In this document: piece by piece, positions 35,956-48,801 of the stretch
How positions within the stretch are numbered: the stretch's first letter is position 1
Layout: every line of letters starts with the position of its first letter
DNA from: Cunninghamia lanceolata
Taxonomy: Eukaryota; Streptophyta; Pinopsida; Cupressales; Cupressaceae
DNA: 64,000 nucleotides
Direction: 5' to 3'
NCBI GenBank assembly: GCA_027924645.1
Contig: BSBN01000445.1
Span: 4,323,001 to 4,387,000 of the forward strand
The notes under the pieces: generated by a model
Databases searched by the model: none
The model's input: the letters and a program-made list of their open reading frames with translations, nothing else
What the model was told of the DNA's origin: nothing
Program-made: the position numbers and the translations under genes

Positions 35956-37551
35956 ATGGGTAAGTGTAGAAGAAATAAGAGCATGAAAAATGTCAAAATT
36001 CATTCTGGTCAAAAGACACAAAAATCCCTATCTTTATCAAATTCAGATGTTGATAGATATGTCTCACAAGTTGAGTCAAGTATTGTATTAGAAGAAAATA
36101 TTTTAGATGCTCCTTTGTTTGATGGTTTAAATTTCTTAGTTTGGTGTATGAGAATGCAGATTTACTTATCCTCTTTAGGATATGGTGTTTTGATGTCAGT
36201 TGAGAATGGGTATTATGTTACTACAAATGACAAAGAAGCTCTTGAATGTAATTATATTGCAAAGAAAGCTATATTGTCTACTCTACCTAATGATGTTTCT
36301 TGTGAAGTTATGCACTGTGAAGCAACACATGATATATGGAAGAAGTTGATAAAAATTTATGCTCCTAAAAAAGAAGACAACTTATTATCTGAGAAGAGTG
36401 ACAATGATAAAAAACTCTCACATGAAGGACATGAGACTCAATCAGATGTAGAAGAAGAAGATCACATTATAAGTGATGATGAACAAGAGTTTGAAGCTGA
36501 TATAGAAGGAGAGCTCATATGTGCTCTAAGTGAACTCAAGAAATATAAAAAGGAGAACCAAAAATTACAATTGCAGCGACACCAAGAAAAAGACCTCAAA
36601 GACAAAGCACTCTCTGAAATTGAAGAGGCAAGAAGTCAAACAGTGAGTTTAAAAACACAAATTGATGATTCAAAAAAATTGATTACAAGCCTAAAGATTG
36701 AGATTGAAGAGGCCAAGAGAATGATAGATTTTGCTAAGTCTGAAAATGAAGTAAAATCATTTGAATACATAAAACTTGAAGCTGAAATTATTACCTTGAG
36801 AAAAAATATTGAAAGTCTCAAAGTTTTGTCAAAGAGAAATAATGAGTTTGAAAAGAGCACCACCACGTTATATGAGATGTTGGGAAAGCAAAAACTATAT
36901 GGAGACACTACTAGACTTGGATATGAAGAAGGAGAGTGTTCCAAAGTTAGAGATACATCTAAGAAAAAGATAGACCTAAATAAGCATTCTGTTGCTCCTG
37001 AGGAAGACAAAAAGAAAAGAAAAGATAAAGATGCTGATGTTGAAAGAGAAAGGACAAGTAGAACCTCAAGATCTCCACCTGTCAGGCAATACCATTCAGT
37101 AAGGTTTAACTATTCTTAGTTTCATGGTTTTTGCTATTCCTGTCATGATTATGGTCATAAAGCTAGAGACTGTAAATCTCATTCAAGAAATAGTTTTAGA
37201 TGGAATAAGGATGAAAGTTCTTACAACTTGTCAAATCAGAACTATAACAGTGTTTGTTATAACTGTAATAAGATTGGTCCTATTGCAAGAAATTGTTGGG
37301 TGCATGGAAGTACTCTTGGGATATCAAGAAATTATCATTCCTTTGGTCTAGATAGCAATATCATATGCTATAGGTGTAAAAATCTTGGGCATAAGGCACT
37401 GTTTTGCAGGAATAATTTGAAGACATCTAGAGCAGACATCTTGAGCATAGAAAAGAAAAGGTTTATATAGGTTTGGAAAAGAAAACAAAGTCAGGACAAG
37501 AAGGATCCTAAACTTGTGCATCCTGCACAAGTTACATCATCAGTTGAATAA
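35956..37551 (+). pseudogene. gag of element E1
   Basis: One frame of 532 codons starts at ATG 35956 (MGKCRRNKSMKN). Residues 45-140 resemble the Copia gag domain (PLFDGLNFLVWCMRMQIYL, then HDIWKKLIKIYAPK). An acidic stretch and a long coiled coil follow (about residues 185-305), then a lysine- and arginine-rich linker. Three zinc knuckles end it: CYSCHDYGHKARDC, CYNCNKIGPIARNC (His changed to Pro) and CYRCKNLGHKALFC. In-frame TAG codons at 37117 and 37468 lie where Q is likely. The end is TAA 37549. It would form the virus-like particle and bind element RNA. The coiled coil makes it larger than a typical Copia gag. Confidence 0.88.
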
Positions 37552-38727
37552 TTGATAGCTTGATGTGAGGGGGAGTTGTTCTTGTCCTATCAATTATCCC
37601 CAAGAAGTTACAGGAGGAGATTAGTTGATATTTATGATCTTGTTTTGTTTATCATGCTTGCCTGATAATGTTTGATATGAAGGTTCTGAGGATATTGAGT
37701 TCTAGTGTATGTCAATAATATAGGTGTTCATGATGAGTGACATGTTTAGTGGTTCTTGATGCATACAAGATGTTGAAAGGGTGTTTAGAGGTTCAGTTTA
37801 CAAAGAGTTTGATGATATTAAATAACTTGGTTGAGTTGGTATGATGTTGCAGTTCAATGAGATCTTGATATGGTGAAGTGTTTGTTGTCATGCCAAAGAG
37901 ATTAAGATGTTTCCAAAAAGCTCTTATCAGATATTAGCATGTGTTGGCTAAGGTGGCTGAAAAATGAAACATTCAATTCATAGCTCTTATCTCTACATTT
38001 GATTTGTGCAAAGTGTTGTTGTAGGAAGAACTTGTTAATGCAAATTGGTTTGAGTATGCTCAGGGATGTCAAGTCATGCTTCTATGGAAGTGTTCTTGAT
38101 GTGATAATCTACCATGTTTCTTTGATGGTTCTCATCATTAATATGTTTCAGGGAGGTATGTTCAAATTGTGTGATTCTAGTTTTGAAGTGGTATCAGGTA
38201 TGTGTTTCAAGCTATGACATCTAGAGATGCTTATGAAATTGATGGTGGTGCCTTGTTTTTCTTCAAGTTCATCAGTTAATCAGAGGCAAGTAAAGGTCTT
38301 GAATCAGTTGATAATGGTAATACTATTTGGTGTTGTGTGTACTATATTTCTTCTCTGCAGGACTGAGTTTTCACTATCATGGAAAATTTGAATAGGTCTT
38401 ATAAAAGGTGGTCATCATGTCATCCTATGTTGGGAACTATGTGATGAGGACTCTTCATAATTTTTGGCTGCAATATTGTTCATTAAGAGTACTGATGTGT
38501 TTATGATTTCTTTGCATAGTGTTCAAGAAGTTGGTTTTTGGTTGCATAGATATGTCATCTTCCTCCTCATATTGGTATTGTGTCAAGAAGTGATAGTTAC
38601 TCCTGTCAGTGATTGGAAGTGATTTTTATGAGAAAATAGTCTTTGTGTCTTTGTCATCAGATATCAAAAAGGGGGAGAAAGAGAAATTGCATCAGGTAGT
38701 TTTGCCATCAATGATAAAGGGGGAGAT
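37552..38727 (+). other. 3' untranslated region of element E1
   Basis: About 1.2 kb with no pol remnant in any frame that I could recognise. It has GAGGGGGAGTTG just after gag (near 37567), AAAAAGGGGGAGAAA at about 38664-38678, and the tract at 38716-38727 that abuts the LTR. Confidence 0.7.
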
Positions 38728-41023
38728 TGATGGTAGTTGTTTGTCATTGATGTCAAAAAGGTATTGAGGGTGTTGACTTAGTGTGCATCTTCATAAGGTA
38801 TCATCAGTGATTTGCACTATTGACATAGGTTGTTCAGGATCATGTTTTTCAAAGTTGTTCACTCTATCAGGAACATCAATCAGGAGTTGTTCATTTGGAC
38901 ATGATAAGTGTGTTGATTATGCCTTCAATAAGAATGTTGTCAGCTGAGCTGTTTACCATTGCTGGTTGAACAAATTGATCAGTTGTTGATGATAGACACA
39001 GGTTGATGTCTTACTGATGCATAGAAGTATGATGTTCTCCATGTGGGTGTTGGTATTGGATTTCTTGCAAGTTTCTTCAAGGTTGATGAGGATGCAAATT
39101 CTCTTATTGGTGTTCTTGCTTCTATCTTCATCATGGCTTTAGAGGTGCTCTTATTGCAGAAGAAATGCTATGTTGGGAGAAATCTAAGGTTTTAATATTT
39201 TTGTCTTCTGAGATACTAATTTTTAAATTCCAAGACTAAGTCCATTTTCATCTGTCTAAACTCACATGCCTTCATACTTGCAATTTTTGTTATAATTCAT
39301 TGATGACCTACTACTGCAAGTTCACAACTTAAAAATTACCTTCTTGACCAGTCCTCTCCTTGTGTTTAATCAATGACATTAGTCATCATTTAAGAGCCTA
39401 TTAATATATCCTTGTCTTTTGAATAATTATATTTTATGAGCATGCTTTTATAAAAACTTTAAAAAGGCCTATTCTATGAACATGTTTTATAAAAATATTA
39501 AAAAAGCCTTTTGAAAAGTGTTAAAAAAAAAAATCATTTTTTTACATGTCTCAACCCCTCCTCATGTGTTCATGCTTTTCTAAGAAGGCAGCCCATTTTT
39601 CATGGTCTTAGCTTTTATATTAGAAACTTTATAAAATTCTTATCTTCTATTTTTATGGTTGATGACAAAGCAAGCCTTTTATAAGGATTTTTGTTTTTTT
39701 AAAAAGCTAAAATTAGTTTTTTTTCCTCTTCTACATGACAATGAAGACTAAGGGTCATGGGAGATAGAAAGCTTTTTGAAGATAGAAAGTTATTTGGAAG
39801 ATAGAAAAATGTTTTTATTGGTGTGTGGAGTGTTTTAAAAACATGGAAATATTTTTATGAAGATAGAAAGCTTTTGAAGGTTTATATAATTTTTTTTAAA
39901 GGCAAAATTTTTATTGAAGATGATTTTCACAAATTTGAAGAGTCTTTGAAGTGCAAAAAGAATATGAAGTGCTTTTGGAGATTGTTTTTGCAAAAGAAGA
40001 TGAATGGATTGGGAGAAGTTATTTTGCAAGAGCATATTGAAAAATATTTTATTTTTGAAGACATTTTTTCCTACAGGGAATTGAATGCAATACAAAGAAA
40101 AATTTGAAGAGTTTTTCTTACAGAAAAATGAAGGATCATGCATGAAGGTAGATTGATTGAAGATTTTTTTATGGAAGATGAAAATGAGGAGACTGAATAT
40201 TCAGTTTGAAAGAGTTTTATTACAAAGGCAGATGAATTATTTTCATTGTGATTTGCTACACAGATTGAAGATATTTTAGATGATTTTCTTGCATAGAGAA
40301 GTGAAATTCCAAGAAGTTCTATTGTTTATAATTTTATTGCAAGATGTAATTGTTTATGCAGAGAAGAAAATGAACAGTCATGGGCATGAAGAGAAAATTA
40401 ATTTCTTCATAGATGAAAAATGATTGTGTAGAATGTGAAAGATTTTTAAAATTGTAAATAATGGTTTTTCAGGTACATTGACGAGTGTGTGTTGATGAAG
40501 AAAATAGAGATGAGAAAATAATGTTATGAAGTTATGATATGCAGAGAAAAACCTTTTTGAAAAGAAAGATGAGTTGATTTAAATGGTGCAAATCAGATTG
40601 AACAGTAATCACTTCTTGCACATGAGATTTTTGTTTTGATTGATTGACAAAAGCTAGTGAGGCACAGTATGCCAGTGAGGCTTATAGGTCAGTGGGACCA
40701 TTTGTCAGTGAGACACTCACATCAGCCAGTGAGGCTTGTAAAGATAATTTTTAAGGTTAAGCTAGTGAGGCAGTTTTGGAGTGGTTTTTCTACTCCAGGA
40801 GGGTTTTCCACTTGTGCAGTTCTTGTGTCTTGATTTTCTCTCTGTTTGTGTGTATGATTTATTCATGAGATTTTAATCTTATCATTCATTCTCAGTTATG
40901 TGCACATGTGTGCAACAAATGATATCTTTCTTTCTTCATGTCTTGAAAGTTAAATTTGCAAAAGGTTAGAATTTATACAACACTGATTCACCCCCCCTCT
41001 CAATGTTGTCTTAAACTCCTACA
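38728..41023 (+). repeat. 3' LTR of element E1
   Basis: 2296 bp, very close to the 5' copy but with one extra 40-base unit: 39431-39470 is followed by an imperfect copy at 39471-39510, whereas the 5' LTR has a single unit. TCTTCTATATGC after it is the continuation of the LTR of G. Confidence 0.92.
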
Positions 41024-41060
41024 TCTTCTATATGCAATCCCTAACAAGTGGTATCAGAGT
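41024..41060 (+). other. End of the element G 5' LTR and its primer binding site
   Basis: TCTTCTATATGC to CCTAACA is the last 23 bases of the LTR. AGTGGTATCAGAGTGG follows (primer site from 41049, initiator tRNA-Met type). Confidence 0.82.
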
Positions 41061-41131
41061 GGATTGTGTTCAATTATCATTTGCAGGAAGGTCTCACGGT
41101 TGAGTGGGAGTCTCATGGTTGAGTGGGAACA

Positions 41132-42118
41132 ATGGCGGACAAGGGTAAATTGAAGGTAGATAATTTCAATGGGTAGAACTATCAGTTATAGAAGATGCAG
41201 ATGGAGGATTATCTCTATCAAAAGGATTTATGGAGGTCGTTGGAAGGAATAGCCAAGAAACTGGCATCAATGACTAATGAGGATTAGAATCTTCTAGACA
41301 TAAAGGAAATGGGAACCATTAGATTGTGCCTGGCACCATCTGTGGCATTCAATATAACATAAGCAATGACAAAAAGTGAACTGATGAAAGCTTTGGCTAA
41401 ATTGTATGAAAAACCCTTAGCCTCAAATAAGGTATTTCTCATGAAGCATTTGTTTAATCTAAAAAATGATTGAAGGTGGATCTATGATAGATCATTTAAA
41501 TGAGTTTAATATGATTACTAGTCAGTTAACTTCTGTAAAAGTGAAATTTGATGAAGAGGTGAGGGCTCTCTTGGTTTTATGTTCTTTGCCAGAAAGATGG
41601 AATAGCTTGGTAATGTTTGTAAGTAACTTTGTCTCTGGTTCAAATACTTTAAAATTTGATGATGTTGTTGGTGTTATCCTTAGTGTGGAAATGCGACAGA
41701 AAAGCTTAGGAGGGTCCACATTAGGTAGTGTTTTGAATGCAGAAAGTAGGGGCAGATCAAAGGAGAGAGGAAAGGTTCTAGAGGTCATGGGAAGTCATGA
41801 GGAAAATCAAAGGACAAGAGGTCCCAATCTAGAGCACAGAAGGATTGTTGGTACTGTGGGAAACTAGGTCATTTGAAGAAAGATTGCTGGTCTTAGAAGA
41901 ATAAAGAAAGAGACAAATAAGAAGGAAATAAGGAGGCAAATGTGGTAAGTAATAAATATGAAGATGATGCTTTGATTATTTCCCTAGATAATACTGATGA
42001 TTCATGGGTTTTAGATTCAAGGGCCTCATTTCATGCTATGTCCCATAGAAGTTATTTTCTTGATTATGTCCAAGGGGATTTTGGGCTTGTTTATTTAGGA
42101 GATAACGAAACCTGTCAA
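41132..42118 (+). pseudogene. gag and start of protease, element G
   Basis: It starts at ATG 41132 (MADKGKLKVDNFNG). The gag matches the TNT1 type: LAKLYEKPLASNKVFLMKH, then the MIEGGSMIDHLNEFN region and LVLCSLPERWNSLV. The knuckle is CWYCGKLGHLKKDC, near 41848-41890. Stops at Q or W positions and an A-run frameshift near 41462 break it; a second shift brings back the first frame. The protease motif reads VLDSRASFH, so the catalytic DSG is DSR. The frame stops at GDNETCQ, where L is inserted, and continues at 47807. Confidence 0.87.
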
Positions 42119-45100
42119 TGTTGTCTCTCAAAATTGCACCCTTCCTAAGTTGCAAAACTTAGCATTCTGGAGAAACATGGGATCTTTCCAGGCTTGTGGG
42201 TCACCTATGATGGAAAGAACTTCCAGAGAAGGCTGACTTCCTCTTATGGTACTCACCTAAAACTATCCTAGTGCTTTGCAGAGGAAAGGGTAAGAAAGAA
42301 ACATGAAAGTAAAACTAGCTCCTAAGGTGATGCACCAAAATGATTATCTTGACCTATAAAATCAATTCTGCACACACAGTTTAATCAAAAGATACAAGCT
42401 TGACTTGCACAACCTAGTTCTATATGTTTTTTGCATCAATATTTCATGAGAAGGATATGATGCATCATCCTAAAAGGAAAGGAACCTTTCTCAACTTGAA
42501 CTATTTACACTCTAATGCAACTCACAACCTACAAAATAACATGTACTAATTGCACAAAGGTGCTACCAATGAGACACAAGGACAAGGAAATGAAATGACT
42601 TCACAAGTAATTGTATCAACCATTTAACAGCACACAATAGAACAAAAAAGAAGTTAGAAGGAAAAAGTTTATCTCTATTGATCTCTAAGGTGTAAACTGT
42701 ATACATGTCAACATGAGTTACAATATCATCTCCTGCTGAAAGAGCTCTAGAGGAGTTACAATCTACCCTAAAAATGAAAGAACTACCTAATAATGAATAC
42801 ATGAAGAGACTATATACACTCCAAACAACTGCAACTAGATAAGAACTAGAAACTTCCTTGGTCATGCATAACCAAAAAGCCATAAAAATATCCCCCAAAC
42901 TCTCTTTAAAATGAGTTTCAAGAGAAGAAAAGGTCAAGGCATGACATCACCAAACATAAAAGCACCAGAAAATGCCTTTAAATGCTCTTTAAGGCCATAA
43001 AAATCAAGTCAAATCTCTGCAATATCTCCTCCATCTATTTGCCAACCTCTCCTGTAGCATCATAAACGTTTGGCATTTGCACATTAAATACTTAACCACA
43101 CCCACTGACCATATCTTTAATGCATCCTCATCTTCCATTTACAATTTTGCTCTATTTTGACTTTACAACTTTGTGAACAAAATAATAAGGTAATTTATAA
43201 TTATATTACTTTATCATTTTTTTTACATTGTTTTAAGTTGCAAGGTCATGCAACATGGATGCATTTGTCTTCAAAATATTTAAAACAATTATTAACTCCT
43301 TATATCTCCCTTGCATACATACATGCATTACATATGGGTCCTCTCCATGCATAGGTCAAGATACAAACATCATGCCATATTACATCAGTTATATATCATA
43401 TTGCATCCTCATGACTCCATATGCAATTTATGCATCTCACACCATGCATCATTATGCCTAAATATTTCACAAAGCACCTTATTACTCCCTATGCACTATA
43501 CATGCATTATACTTCATGTAGTCTGGAAAATGTACTAAGGCATATGGACCTATGTGTTCATTTACAAGGTAACCAAATTAGTTTTAAAGGCATAATACCT
43601 AGGCATTATATGCAAAAAGGGACCTAAGGCTTATAATAGCTAAGTCATGAGGACTTAGCAAATGCAAGGTATTTACAAATGAAAACAAACATACTATGAT
43701 GGGCAATACTTAAGGCAACTTACAAAATAAATTTAATGTGATAAAAATCGCATCAATCTTAGGTCAAAAGTAGCCCTAACACAAAACAATGACTGCCCTA
43801 CCCTTTGCATCATTTTGCTCTTTGTATTCGATGGGAAATCTCTCTACCCAACCGCAGCCTCTACTAGGGGTTGGAAGTTCAAAATACACCATTTTTGTTG
43901 ATTATGAGTGGTCTCCATGCAGATTTTCTATGTAAAATGCATGCTAAGTTTCTTTTACTATCAAAACTGAGATTTTGACTTCCATTTTTCTCAATTTGAA
44001 GGTGATTTTGGGCCCTCAAGGCCGCGGATTTGACTAGTTTTTGATGGATCTTTTCCTATGTTTTTCATTATTTGTGAACATCTGCTCTCTTTGGCTGCCA
44101 TGGACATGGTTTTGAGCTTGGTTTGAAAGAAAAAGAAGAGAGAAAAATAATAGAACTTTGAGCCTTTCTCAGGCAGATACAAGGTGAGACCTCTACTTTT
44201 TTCTTGCAATCATTTCTTCTTTCCTTTACAGTTTGAAAATGACACAGAAGTGTGGAATACATACTTGTTTCTCTTTATATGTTGTTTGGAAAAAGATAAA
44301 TGGAACTGGTTTCTACAGGCTGTGGCCTCTTCATTTGGGTTTGCATAAAACTTGATACCTTACTGTATAGAAAGAAAAGACATGAAAATTGAGGGTTTCA
44401 AACATTTTTCTTTCCTTGTCTTTTGCTTCATAGATAAAGATTGTGTCTCTCTGTGTCGACATAAAAACTTTAGGCTTGAATAGGTAGCTCCTCTTTGTCG
44501 GTTGTATATGACAAAACACTTAATATGCACTTGTATTTTTCATCCAGGTTTTTAACAAAAGTCTTGAAGAAACCTTACTTTGCACAAGTGATAATATCTA
44601 GCAAAATATTGAATATATCTTTGTTTTTTCTACATGGGTTTGTAAAATAATAAAACTCTCTAGCAGCAAATGAACTGGTGATCTTCTTTATGCATTTTGA
44701 AGCTCTTTGATCTAGTCCATATGAGAGAGTCACTTGACGAATGATAGCATCTTCCTGTAAACTTGCACCTTTTACATTGCTCTTCCAAAACTCCACACAT
44801 GATGTGGCATATTTCATTGTTGTTCCATTGCTGTTACATTGATGTTCCAAAACTGCAACTGTTACATTGTTGTTCCAAAACTTCACTCCTTAGGTATATG
44901 GTTGTGTTTGATCATGGTTTGCATTTGAATATAGATTATGTCAATGTTGTAGCAAATCTTTTTTGTGTGACTCACTTCATGCATAGAGGGAAATCTATAG
45001 AAAGCATACTTACTTCATGATAAGTTCATACTGAATTATTGAGACTCCTCCATTTGATTTGCTGAGGCATGAATACATCTTAATATGCATTGCAACTATT

Positions 45101-47801
45101 TCATTGTTATTAAACTACTTTCTTGACAGCTGCAATATATATCTTGAGATGGTATTGTTTATTTCACAACTGTGCTCCATGACATTAATTACTTGCAATT
45201 GGATCTGTACCTTGCATCTGTGGAACTTATGTGCTTTGTGTTGACTATTCCATTTCATTTGATCAATAACTTGAAACTTCATAACAACAAAAGAAAAATA
45301 TCTGCCTCATTGTGCACTGTTGTCCTCTTTTCATGACAATGATTTTTCCTCTCATACAAGAGAGTTGTTCTACTGCTGTCCATTCTCATGGCTACACCTA
45401 TATTCCTTATTGCACACATCCTGACTATCCAAGAATGAGTTGTTCTATGGCCTTTTGCTACTCTGTATATGATCATAATCATATTGGCTTGATTTAGCTA
45501 TATGTGAACAAGGAAATACATGGTTATAGTTTCAAATTATCTTCAATCTCTTGTAGATGAATAAGAATATACCCTCTGTTGTTCCATTCTTATGGGTTGT
45601 TCCTTGATTATTTATGATCATGTTGACTACACTTGTATATGTTGTCCTACTATGACTGAAATCTCTATTTCTTTGATATGATGGTTCCTATCTTGGTCTA
45701 TCTTGGACTGCCATGACTGTTGTTAGATTGCTATGACAGTCATCTGATTAGGGGTTAAAAAACCAAAACAAAAGAAACCTATCCCCATACATCTCTATGT
45801 ATATCTTCGTTGAATGGAAAAGAGATGTTGAACTACCCTGTTGTCATTTACATACTCTGCATGTTTGAGTACATCCCTTTATACTATATGAATGTAGAAA
45901 CCAAAATGCCATGCAGGGACATATCTATATGATGTTCAAGTTTAAGATCCCTATAGGACTACATGATACTTCCTTTGCAATGTAAATTGTTCTTCCATTG
46001 ACTATTCTAACTTTGATAGTCATCTCTGACCTTTCAAAGTGATTGTCCCTTGTTCTTTATTGCTATCATTTGCTTGCCTAAAGTCTGACATTTACGATTG
46101 TTTTCTGTTGTTTATTTGATAGTGTGATAGTCATATCACTATCTTATAAACTTCTTGGCTTATGTATACTTTTTAGAGTTGAGAGTGTTCTTACAATTTC
46201 ACAATGAGTCTCTGAGGCTTGACAAAAATTTATAAACTCTATAAAACTTTAGCGATACCATCAATACATTCTCAAATTCCTACACACATTTGCAATATTG
46301 CTATGGTCAAGACCTTGCATAGGCTCCTTTGATCTAGACACCATTATTTCTAAATGACTGTTCCATACCTTCAATATTCACTGCTATTTGTTCTCCTCAT
46401 CACTTAGTATGATTGTCTATTTACTTCTTTATGGCTGATTTAGAGCCACGAGCTCTTCTTCTATTGTAACAAGTATAAGACCCTTATACCCCACTTCTCA
46501 AACCATCTCTTCAAGCCTTGAATCTACCACTCATGATGTTCTACCCATTGTCCTTGATTTCTTGTTGAATGTCATAACCTTTTTGACTGATGATTGCATG
46601 ATTATTTTAGACTGTTTGCTGGCTTCACGCATCTTATGGGTAAGAATCATTATATATAGGCATCTTATGATCTTTATGATTCGACAAATCAATGATATGT
46701 TTCTTTTCCAGTCATGTTGCCAACAATATCTTGTAATCTATAGCAGTGACATCAATCATTTTGCTAATATAGATTATAAGATATTGTATCAAAATGACTA
46801 CATGTAATGATTTCTTATCCTGATTTCTCCTCAAAAGTTGAAAGTGCAGTATGTTGGGCTTAATCCTCATGGGATCCCATTTCACTCCACATGCTATGAT
46901 CTCAAATATAGATAGTTCAGAAATAAGGATTTTGCCTATACCTACACAGTGAACAAATATGTTAACATATGAAACATATCTTTGATTCATGATGTGGGGT
47001 GACTTGTATGGATCTATCTCTTTCTAATATAGAACTTATGTCTTCTCATTTTGACCTCTCTTATGTTGATATGATTACTGATATACTACTGCTACATAAA
47101 AGTGAATGGTACTTTTGAAGCTCTGATTGTGTATGAAAAGACTTGGTACCCTGAGTTAACAAAATTTGTTTTCCAGGTACGTTGGAGCTCAAATGGATGG
47201 AGGAATATTGTAACTAGCTCAACCACGAGATTCGTCATTCACAGGAAATGACGGGTCCCTCTTCTTTTCCTATGCATTTATTTTCTTTTAAAAGTAAAAT
47301 TTACTTTTATGTTGCCTATTTCAATTACTCCCACGACTTGTGTGAGATACTTTTATACATTCTTTTGAATACAATCAGCTATCTCATTCTATGCAATGAC
47401 TTATGTATATTTCACTTTCTGAATCAAATACATAGCATAAAACAATCGATCTCTCTTTGGAACATATGTATAAAACATGATGTATAATTTCACAGTCTAT
47501 AAATACCTCTTTTACTTGCACTAAAACATAATGAATAATCAACAACTAAAACATGAACTCCATCAATTCTCTTCATTCTTTGAATGCATGTTTTCTTGTC
47601 CATAGATGATTTCACTTACCAGGATGATGTAACAGATCAGCTTGAGTTGTTACATGATTTTGATAAGTGATTTTGCACTTGTTTTCAGTCAAGACATCAG
47701 ACATTGACTGGATGATCCTGCATAAGTAAAAAAATTGTACTCCCTCTAAAAAACTGATGTTTAGGCCTTACTAAATTAGGTGTGAACATAATTTAGTATT
47801 A
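42119..47801 (-). repeat. Insertion L, probable giant solo LTR of a Gypsy element
   Basis: 5683 bp flanked by GTCAA on both sides (42114-42118 and 47802-47806). Removing it with one GTCAA rejoins the G frame as GDNETCQ then IVGKGRIK. The left edge is TGTTGTCTCTC, so the minus strand ends in CA. The minus-strand start reads TAATACTAAATT, not TG. There is no LTR pair, no coding region and no terminal inverted repeat. A GGTGATGCACCAAAATG box about 214 bases from the left edge, with its surroundings, resembles the LTR end of element I at the same distance. A solo LTR of an I-like family with one mutated terminal base fits best. Confidence 0.6.
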
Positions 47802-47806
47802 GTCAA

Positions 47807-48716
47807 ATTGTTGGAAAGGGAAGAATCAAGATTAAGTTGCAGAATGGGAATCATTGGCTACTACAAGAGGTAAGGCATGTTCCAAGGCTAAGTAGGAATT
47901 TAATTTCAGTAGGGTAGCTAGGTGATGAAGGTTGCATTGTTACATTTACTAATAAAAATTGGAAGGTTACAAGAGGTGCCTTAATAGTAACAAAAGGTGT
48001 GAAAGTAGGCACCTTATATCATTGTAGAGGTCATATTGTTCCTTCTAATTTAGTTGTTGCAGAGAAAAAACAAACAGGTTCAGGAATAGTTGTTGCAGGT
48101 TCGCAAGAAGAGACTGAAACAATTACTGCAGGTTCTGAAACAACACTGTGGCATAACAAACTTGGGCATATGAGTGAAAAAGGTATGAAGGTACTTCATT
48201 CTAAGAAATTTTTACAAGTCTGAAATGTATTCATATGGATTTCTATGAAAGTTGTGTGTATGGCAAACAAAAGAGAGTTAGTTTTCTCAAGGATGGGAAG
48301 CAAAAGAAAGATGAAAAGTTGGAGCTTGTGCATACAGATGTATAGGGACTAGCTCAGGTATCTTCTCTTGGTGGCTCTCAATATTATGTTACATTCATAG
48401 ATGATGCAACTAGGAAGGTTTGGATTTATTTCCTTAGGTAGAAATCTGATGTATTTGAAACATTTAAGAAATGGACAAGCTTGGTTGAGAATGAGACAAG
48501 TAAATGATTAAAATGTCTCAGATCTGATAATGGTGGTGAGTATTGCAGCAAAGAATTTGAGGATTATTGTTCCTTTAATGGAATTTATAGGCAGAAAATG
48601 GTTCCAGGGACTCCACAGGAGAATGGAATGGCTAAACGCATGAATAGGACAATAATGGAGCATGCAAGGACCATGATATTGCATGCTAGGCTACCTTTAA
48701 AGATATGATTTTGGTG
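47807..48716 (+). pseudogene. Protease end and integrase of element G
   Basis: The frame resumes at IVGKGRIKIKLQNG. It passes the integrase zinc finger (TTLWHNKLGHMSEKGM, then a cysteine pair spoiled near 48250) and the core with D in LVHTDV, D in RSDNGGEY and E expected in GMAKRMNRT, where K stands in place of E. Stops lie near 47922 and 48343 and a frameshift near 48222. It ends inside the integrase core (HARLPLKI) at the fusion with H. RT and RNase H are absent. Confidence 0.85.
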
Positions 48717-48758
48717 TTCTCAGTTATCCAGCCTAATTCCAACAATTGGTATCAAAGA
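48717..48758 (+). other. 5' LTR remnant and primer site of element H
   Basis: TTCTCAGTTATCCAGCC to TTCCAACA aligns with CTCTTAGTTGTCTAGCC to TTCCAACA at the end of the 3' LTR. Then ATTGGTATCAAAGA, an initiator-Met site with a change, follows at 48745. Confidence 0.8.
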
Positions 48759-48801
48759 AAGGTTCCTCTAGTAGAAGCTTAACCACTTGAGGAGATCCAG
48801 G

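Larger units (their letters stand above)
33627..41023 (+). mobile_element. Gag-only (TR-GAG-like) LTR element E1
   Basis: The element is 7397 bp with LTRs of 2261 bp (33627-35887) and 2296 bp (38728-41023), an initiator-Met primer site and a single gag ORF (35956-37551). A purine tract AAAGGGGGAGAT (38716-38727) abuts the 3' LTR. No protease, integrase or RT trace was found in the 1.2 kb after gag. Elements with LTRs and gag only are known in plants as TR-GAG and depend on another element's enzymes. No matching 5-bp flanks were found (TTAAT left, TCTTC right). Confidence 0.9.
33152..48716 (+). mobile_element. TNT1-like Copia element G, interrupted and truncated
   Basis: The pieces are the LTR start (33152-33626), LTR end (41024-41046), primer site, gag and protease start (41132-42118), and protease end plus integrase (47807-48716). 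Element E1 is inserted in its 5' LTR and insertion L in its protease region. RT, RNase H and the 3' LTR are missing: at about 48716 the sequence changes to the last bases of an H-type LTR. TTTAA before 33152 is the expected target duplication, but its partner has been deleted. Confidence 0.85.

Noticed and set aside
33627..41023. Target duplication for E1
   Set aside because: TTAAT on the left and TCTTC on the right do not match, and shifting the edges by a few bases gives no pair.
43157..47487. Possible host gene inside insertion L
   Set aside because: The many short ORFs do not join into exons with recognisable protein domains, and the whole block behaves as one insertion.
42119..47801. 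Helitron or DNA transposon as identity of insertion L
   Set aside because: No terminal inverted repeats and no TC start with CTRR end; the 5-bp duplication and LTR-like left end fit an LTR better.
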